The position numbers and the translations under genes were made by a program. The notes beneath the pieces were generated by a model, which worked only from the letters and a program-made list of their open reading frames with translations, searched no databases and was not told where the DNA came from. Positions 61,621 through 64,000 of a stretch of DNA of 64,000 nucleotides are shown one piece after another (the stretch's first letter is position 1; each line of letters begins with the position of its first letter). Source of the stretch: Saccharopolyspora indica (GTDB lineage Bacteria > Actinomycetota > Actinomycetes > Mycobacteriales > Pseudonocardiaceae); assembly GCF_027853965.1 (NCBI RefSeq), contig NZ_JAQGLB010000006.1, forward strand, positions 124,001 through 188,000. Direction: 5' to 3'.

Positions 61621-61647
61621 TCCGCTGGGGCCGGGCGCTCCAGCGGA
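61621..61647 (+). terminator. Hairpin after GntR gene
   Basis: TCCGCTGG (61621-61628) and CCAGCGGA (61640-61647) form an 8-bp stem with an 11-base loop in the 45-base gap before the acetyltransferase gene. There is no U-tract, so it may be a weak terminator or an operator. Confidence 0.45.
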
Positions 61648-61659
61648 TAGGGTCGCACC

Positions 61660-62223
61660 GTGTTCACGGTTACCGCGCCGATCGCCACCGACCGGCTGCT
61701 GCTGCGCCCGTTCACCTCCGACGACGTCGACGACGTCTGGGCCTACCAGCGGCAGCCCGAGGTCGCCCGGCACCTGCTGTGGGAGGCCCGCGACCGGGCG
61801 CAGACCGAAGCGGCGGTCGAGCAGATGGCCCGGGAGACGGCCCTGGTCGACGACGGCGACTGCCTGAGCCTGGCCGTCGTGCTGCCGGAGACCGACCAGA
61901 TCGCGGGCCAGGTGGAACTCGTCTGGCGCAGCCGGGAGGACCGTCAGGGCGAGGTGGGCTACGTGTTCAACCCCGACTTCCAGGGCAAGGGCCTGGCCAC
62001 CGAGGCCACCAGCGCACTGCTGCGGCTCGGCTTCGAAGGGCTGGACCTGCACCGCATCATCGGCCGCTGCTCGGCGCACAACCTCGCCTCGGCCAAGCTG
62101 ATGGAGCGCCTGGGGATGCGCCGCGAAGCGCACTTCGTCGACAGCATGCGCATCAGGGGCTCCTGGCGCGAAGAACTGGTCTACGCGATGCTCCAGCGCG
62201 AATGGGCGGCCACCGCGAGCTGA
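61660..62223 (+). CDS. RimJ/RimL-like GNAT acetyltransferase
   Basis: A 187-residue GNAT enzyme of the RimJ/RimL type. TDRLLLRPFTSDDVDDVWAY starts the fold; NPDFQGKGLATEATSALL is the acetyl-CoA-binding loop; NLASAKLMERLGMRREAHFVDS is the RimJ-like C-terminal motif. It acetylates a protein N-terminus or a small amine; the substrate is not known. The start is GTG 61660. Confidence 0.87.
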   Translation: MFTVTAPIATDRLLLRPFTSDDVDDVWAYQRQPEVARHLLWEARDRAQTEAAVEQMARETALVDDGDCLSLAVVLPETDQIAGQVELVWRSREDRQGEVGYVFNPDFQGKGLATEATSALLRLGFEGLDLHRIIGRCSAHNLASAKLMERLGMRREAHFVDSMRIRGSWREELVYAMLQREWAATAS

Positions 62224-62331
62224 CGTGCTTCCCCGTCACCCCACCGGCTGGCAGCGCGCACCACGCCTTCAGCCCCGGGCCGGAACCTGCCGAAACTCCC
62301 GGCGACGGACACCACGACCCCGGGACCGGAC

Positions 62332-64000
62332 ATGTGCGGCAGGAGTGCGGAACACCAGCAGTTCCCCGGGCGAACCCGGATGCTCGGCCTGGGCGCGGCG
62401 CTCGCGATCAGCGCCGGGCTGCTCGCCCCGCCCGGTGCGGCGGAACCGGCGCGGTGCGGGCCTTCCCCGGTGCCCGCGTTCTTCACCGACGAAGCCCGCC
62501 AACCCCCGGTCGCGGCACCGGACGCTCCGGGCCACTACACCCTGACCGCGCGCGTCGGCAGGCACTCGTTCCACAGCGAATGGCCCGCCGTGCCGACGCT
62601 GGGCTACCAGGCGCCCGGCGCGCCGGTGCAGTACCTCGGCCCCACGATCGTGACCGAACGCGGGAAGCCGATCGACGTGACGGTGGTCAACGGCCTCCCC
62701 GAGGCCGGTACCCCGATCTTCCCGTTCGACCAGCCCGACGACGACAACACCATCACCGCGCACCGGCACGGCGGTCTGCAAGCGCCGGAGAGCGACGGCC
62801 TGCCCGTTCCGCTCCAGCCGGAGGTCCCGCCCGGTGGTTCGCAGACCAACCACTACCCGAACGACCAGGCCGCAGCGCCGCTCTGGTACCACGACCACGT
62901 CCACCACCACACCTCCTACCACGTGTACGAGGGCCTGGCCGGGTTCATCCCGCACACCGACGAGATCGAAGCCGCGCTCCCGCTGCCGAAGGGCGAGTTC
63001 GCCCAGCGGTTCCTCCTCCAGGACAAGAAGTTCAACGCCGACGGCACGCTGTGCTACAGCCACGCCGATCCGGTCTTCGTCGGCGACCTGCCGGTGGTCA
63101 ACGGCACCGTGGCACCGAAGCTGTCCGTCGAACCCCGGCGCTACACCTTCACCCTGCTCAACGCCTCGGACACCCGCTCCTACCGCATCGGCCTCCGGCA
63201 GGCGGGCGGAGGATCGGCGGACCGCCCGTCGATGACGGTGGTGGGCAGCGACTCCGGCTACCTGCCGCGCCCGGTCCCGGTCGACGAGCTGCTCATCGCC
63301 CCGGCCGAGCGCTACGTGGTCGTCGTCGACTTCACCGGTCACGAGGCGCAGAACTGGGTGCTGACCAACGGCGCGCCATCGCTGCTGGCAGCGATGGACG
63401 AGGTCGATCCCGGCGGTGGTGGCATCCCGCAGCTGATGCGGTTCGACGTCGGCACCACCACCAGCTCACCGGACCGCTCCACGATCCCGCCCGTGCTCAC
63501 CGACGCCGCGGAGCGACCGCTGCTCGCCGGTGCCCGGCTGCGGACCGTGCAGACCGCCGAGGAGATGGCCGGTCACCCGATGCTCGGCGACCGGGACCGA
63601 CTTCTGGACTACCACGACCCGGTGAGCGAGACCCCGCAGCTGAACTCCACCGAGATCTGGGCGATGCGCAACCGCTCGCCCAACTCCCACCCCATCCACC
63701 TGCACAGCGTCGAGCTCCGGCTGATCGGGCGCTGGCGCGTCGGGCGGTGGGACGCCGACGGCAAACCGGTGCCCGGCACCATCGGGCCGTTCGAACCACC
63801 GGCGGCGCACGAATCAGGGCCGAAGGACACGTTCGTCTCCCCGCCGGATCAGATCACCGCCTGGGCAGGCCGGTTCGCCGTCGCCGGTACCGCGGTGTGG
63901 CACTGCCACATCCTCTCCCACGAGGACGCCGCGATGATGCGGCCGCTGGCGGTCGGCGACGACCCGCAGACGCAGCTGCCGATCGTGCGCGACCTGGCCG
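62332..64000 (+). CDS. Multicopper oxidase, secreted, 3' end beyond window
   Basis: At least 556 codons, open to the window end. Copper sites are plain: HRHGG, WYHDHVHHH, HPIHLH and the T1/T3 motif HCHILSHEDAAMM. The cysteine and axial Met of HCH...M point to a CotA/bilirubin-oxidase-like enzyme. A hydrophobic leader (about 17-35) with Ala-rich cleavage region suggests secretion. ATG 62332 is used; ATG 62380 is an alternative start. It may oxidise metals or phenols. Confidence 0.85.
   Translation, partial: MCGRSAEHQQFPGRTRMLGLGAALAISAGLLAPPGAAEPARCGPSPVPAFFTDEARQPPVAAPDAPGHYTLTARVGRHSFHSEWPAVPTLGYQAPGAPVQYLGPTIVTERGKPIDVTVVNGLPEAGTPIFPFDQPDDDNTITAHRHGGLQAPESDGLPVPLQPEVPPGGSQTNHYPNDQAAAPLWYHDHVHHHTSYHVYEGLAGFIPHTDEIEAALPLPKGEFAQRFLLQDKKFNADGTLCYSHADPVFVGDLPVVNGTVAPKLSVEPRRYTFTLLNASDTRSYRIGLRQAGGGSADRPSMTVVGSDSGYLPRPVPVDELLIAPAERYVVVVDFTGHEAQNWVLTNGAPSLLAAMDEVDPGGGGIPQLMRFDVGTTTSSPDRSTIPPVLTDAAERPLLAGARLRTVQTAEEMAGHPMLGDRDRLLDYHDPVSETPQLNSTEIWAMRNRSPNSHPIHLHSVELRLIGRWRVGRWDADGKPVPGTIGPFEPPAAHESGPKDTFVSPPDQITAWAGRFAVAGTAVWHCHILSHEDAAMMRPLAVGDDPQTQLPIVRDLA

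Overview
This window looks like chromosome from a high-GC actinomycete. Third codon positions are almost all G or C, GTG and TTG starts are frequent, and tightly overlapping start and stop codons (ATGA, GTGA, TTGA) link long operons. It carries an mce locus, a hopanoid cluster, a beta-ketoadipate operon and cydABDC. The overall style suggests Pseudonocardiaceae, possibly Saccharopolyspora; this is inferred from gene content and protein style, not from a search. I saw no rRNA, tRNA, CRISPR array, transposase or prophage. Almost every base belongs to a metabolic or transport operon.

Layout. 176-4879 (+): a beta-carbonic anhydrase, a large protein joining an MGDG/MurG-type glycosyltransferase to a wax-ester-synthase/DGAT-type acyltransferase, a DMT-type membrane protein and an SDR. 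4876-12517 (-): a complete seven-gene hopanoid operon (hpnC, hpnD, hpnE, prenyl synthase, shc, hpnG, hpnH) whose junctions overlap or lie one base apart. A 405-bp divergent control region separates it from an mce transporter operon at 12923-21460 (+): two YrbE permeases, six Mce proteins and an Mce-associated protein. 21457-26895: a YhgE-like membrane protein (-), two NUDIX hydrolases, a DUF3048 lipoprotein, a CapA-type protein, and a stand-alone TSCPD domain resembling the C-terminus of B12-dependent ribonucleotide reductase.

27012-33555 (+) is a protocatechuate operon, pcaIJ-HG-B-D-C-R, preceded by two copies of an IclR/PcaR-like site. 33559-38891 is an L-lactate module: a GntR/FCD regulator diverges from lactate permease and lutABC, with a TGGT-N3-ACCA operator between them. 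38965-49416 is mixed: an acyl-CoA-dehydrogenase-like flavoprotein, two acetyl-transfer or hypothetical genes, an APC permease, a GPP34 protein, an ABC exporter, MarR, an MFS exporter with a perfect 20-bp operator, a PHP-domain protein and a tartrate/isopropylmalate-type dehydrogenase. 49447-58843 (-) holds fetB-like/histidine kinase/response regulator, then cydA-cydB-cydD-cydC-amidase. The end carries an HtrA protease, a TerC-like protein, a second GntR/FCD regulator, a RimJ-like acetyltransferase and a truncated multicopper oxidase.

The most unusual signal is a dispersed repeat of about 106 bp, present three times (28635-28745, 29592-29697, and 52413-52518 on the minus strand). Every copy lies in the same orientation as its operon, at a junction just before or inside the 5' end of a gene (pcaH, pcaG, cydC). 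Each copy ends in a GGAGAGGCGG segment that can serve as the Shine-Dalgarno sequence of the downstream gene. Two strongly conserved blocks flank a variable middle, and the two ends are partly complementary. It behaves like a portable translation-initiation or RNA control element, or a small mobile repeat, and I do not recognise it.
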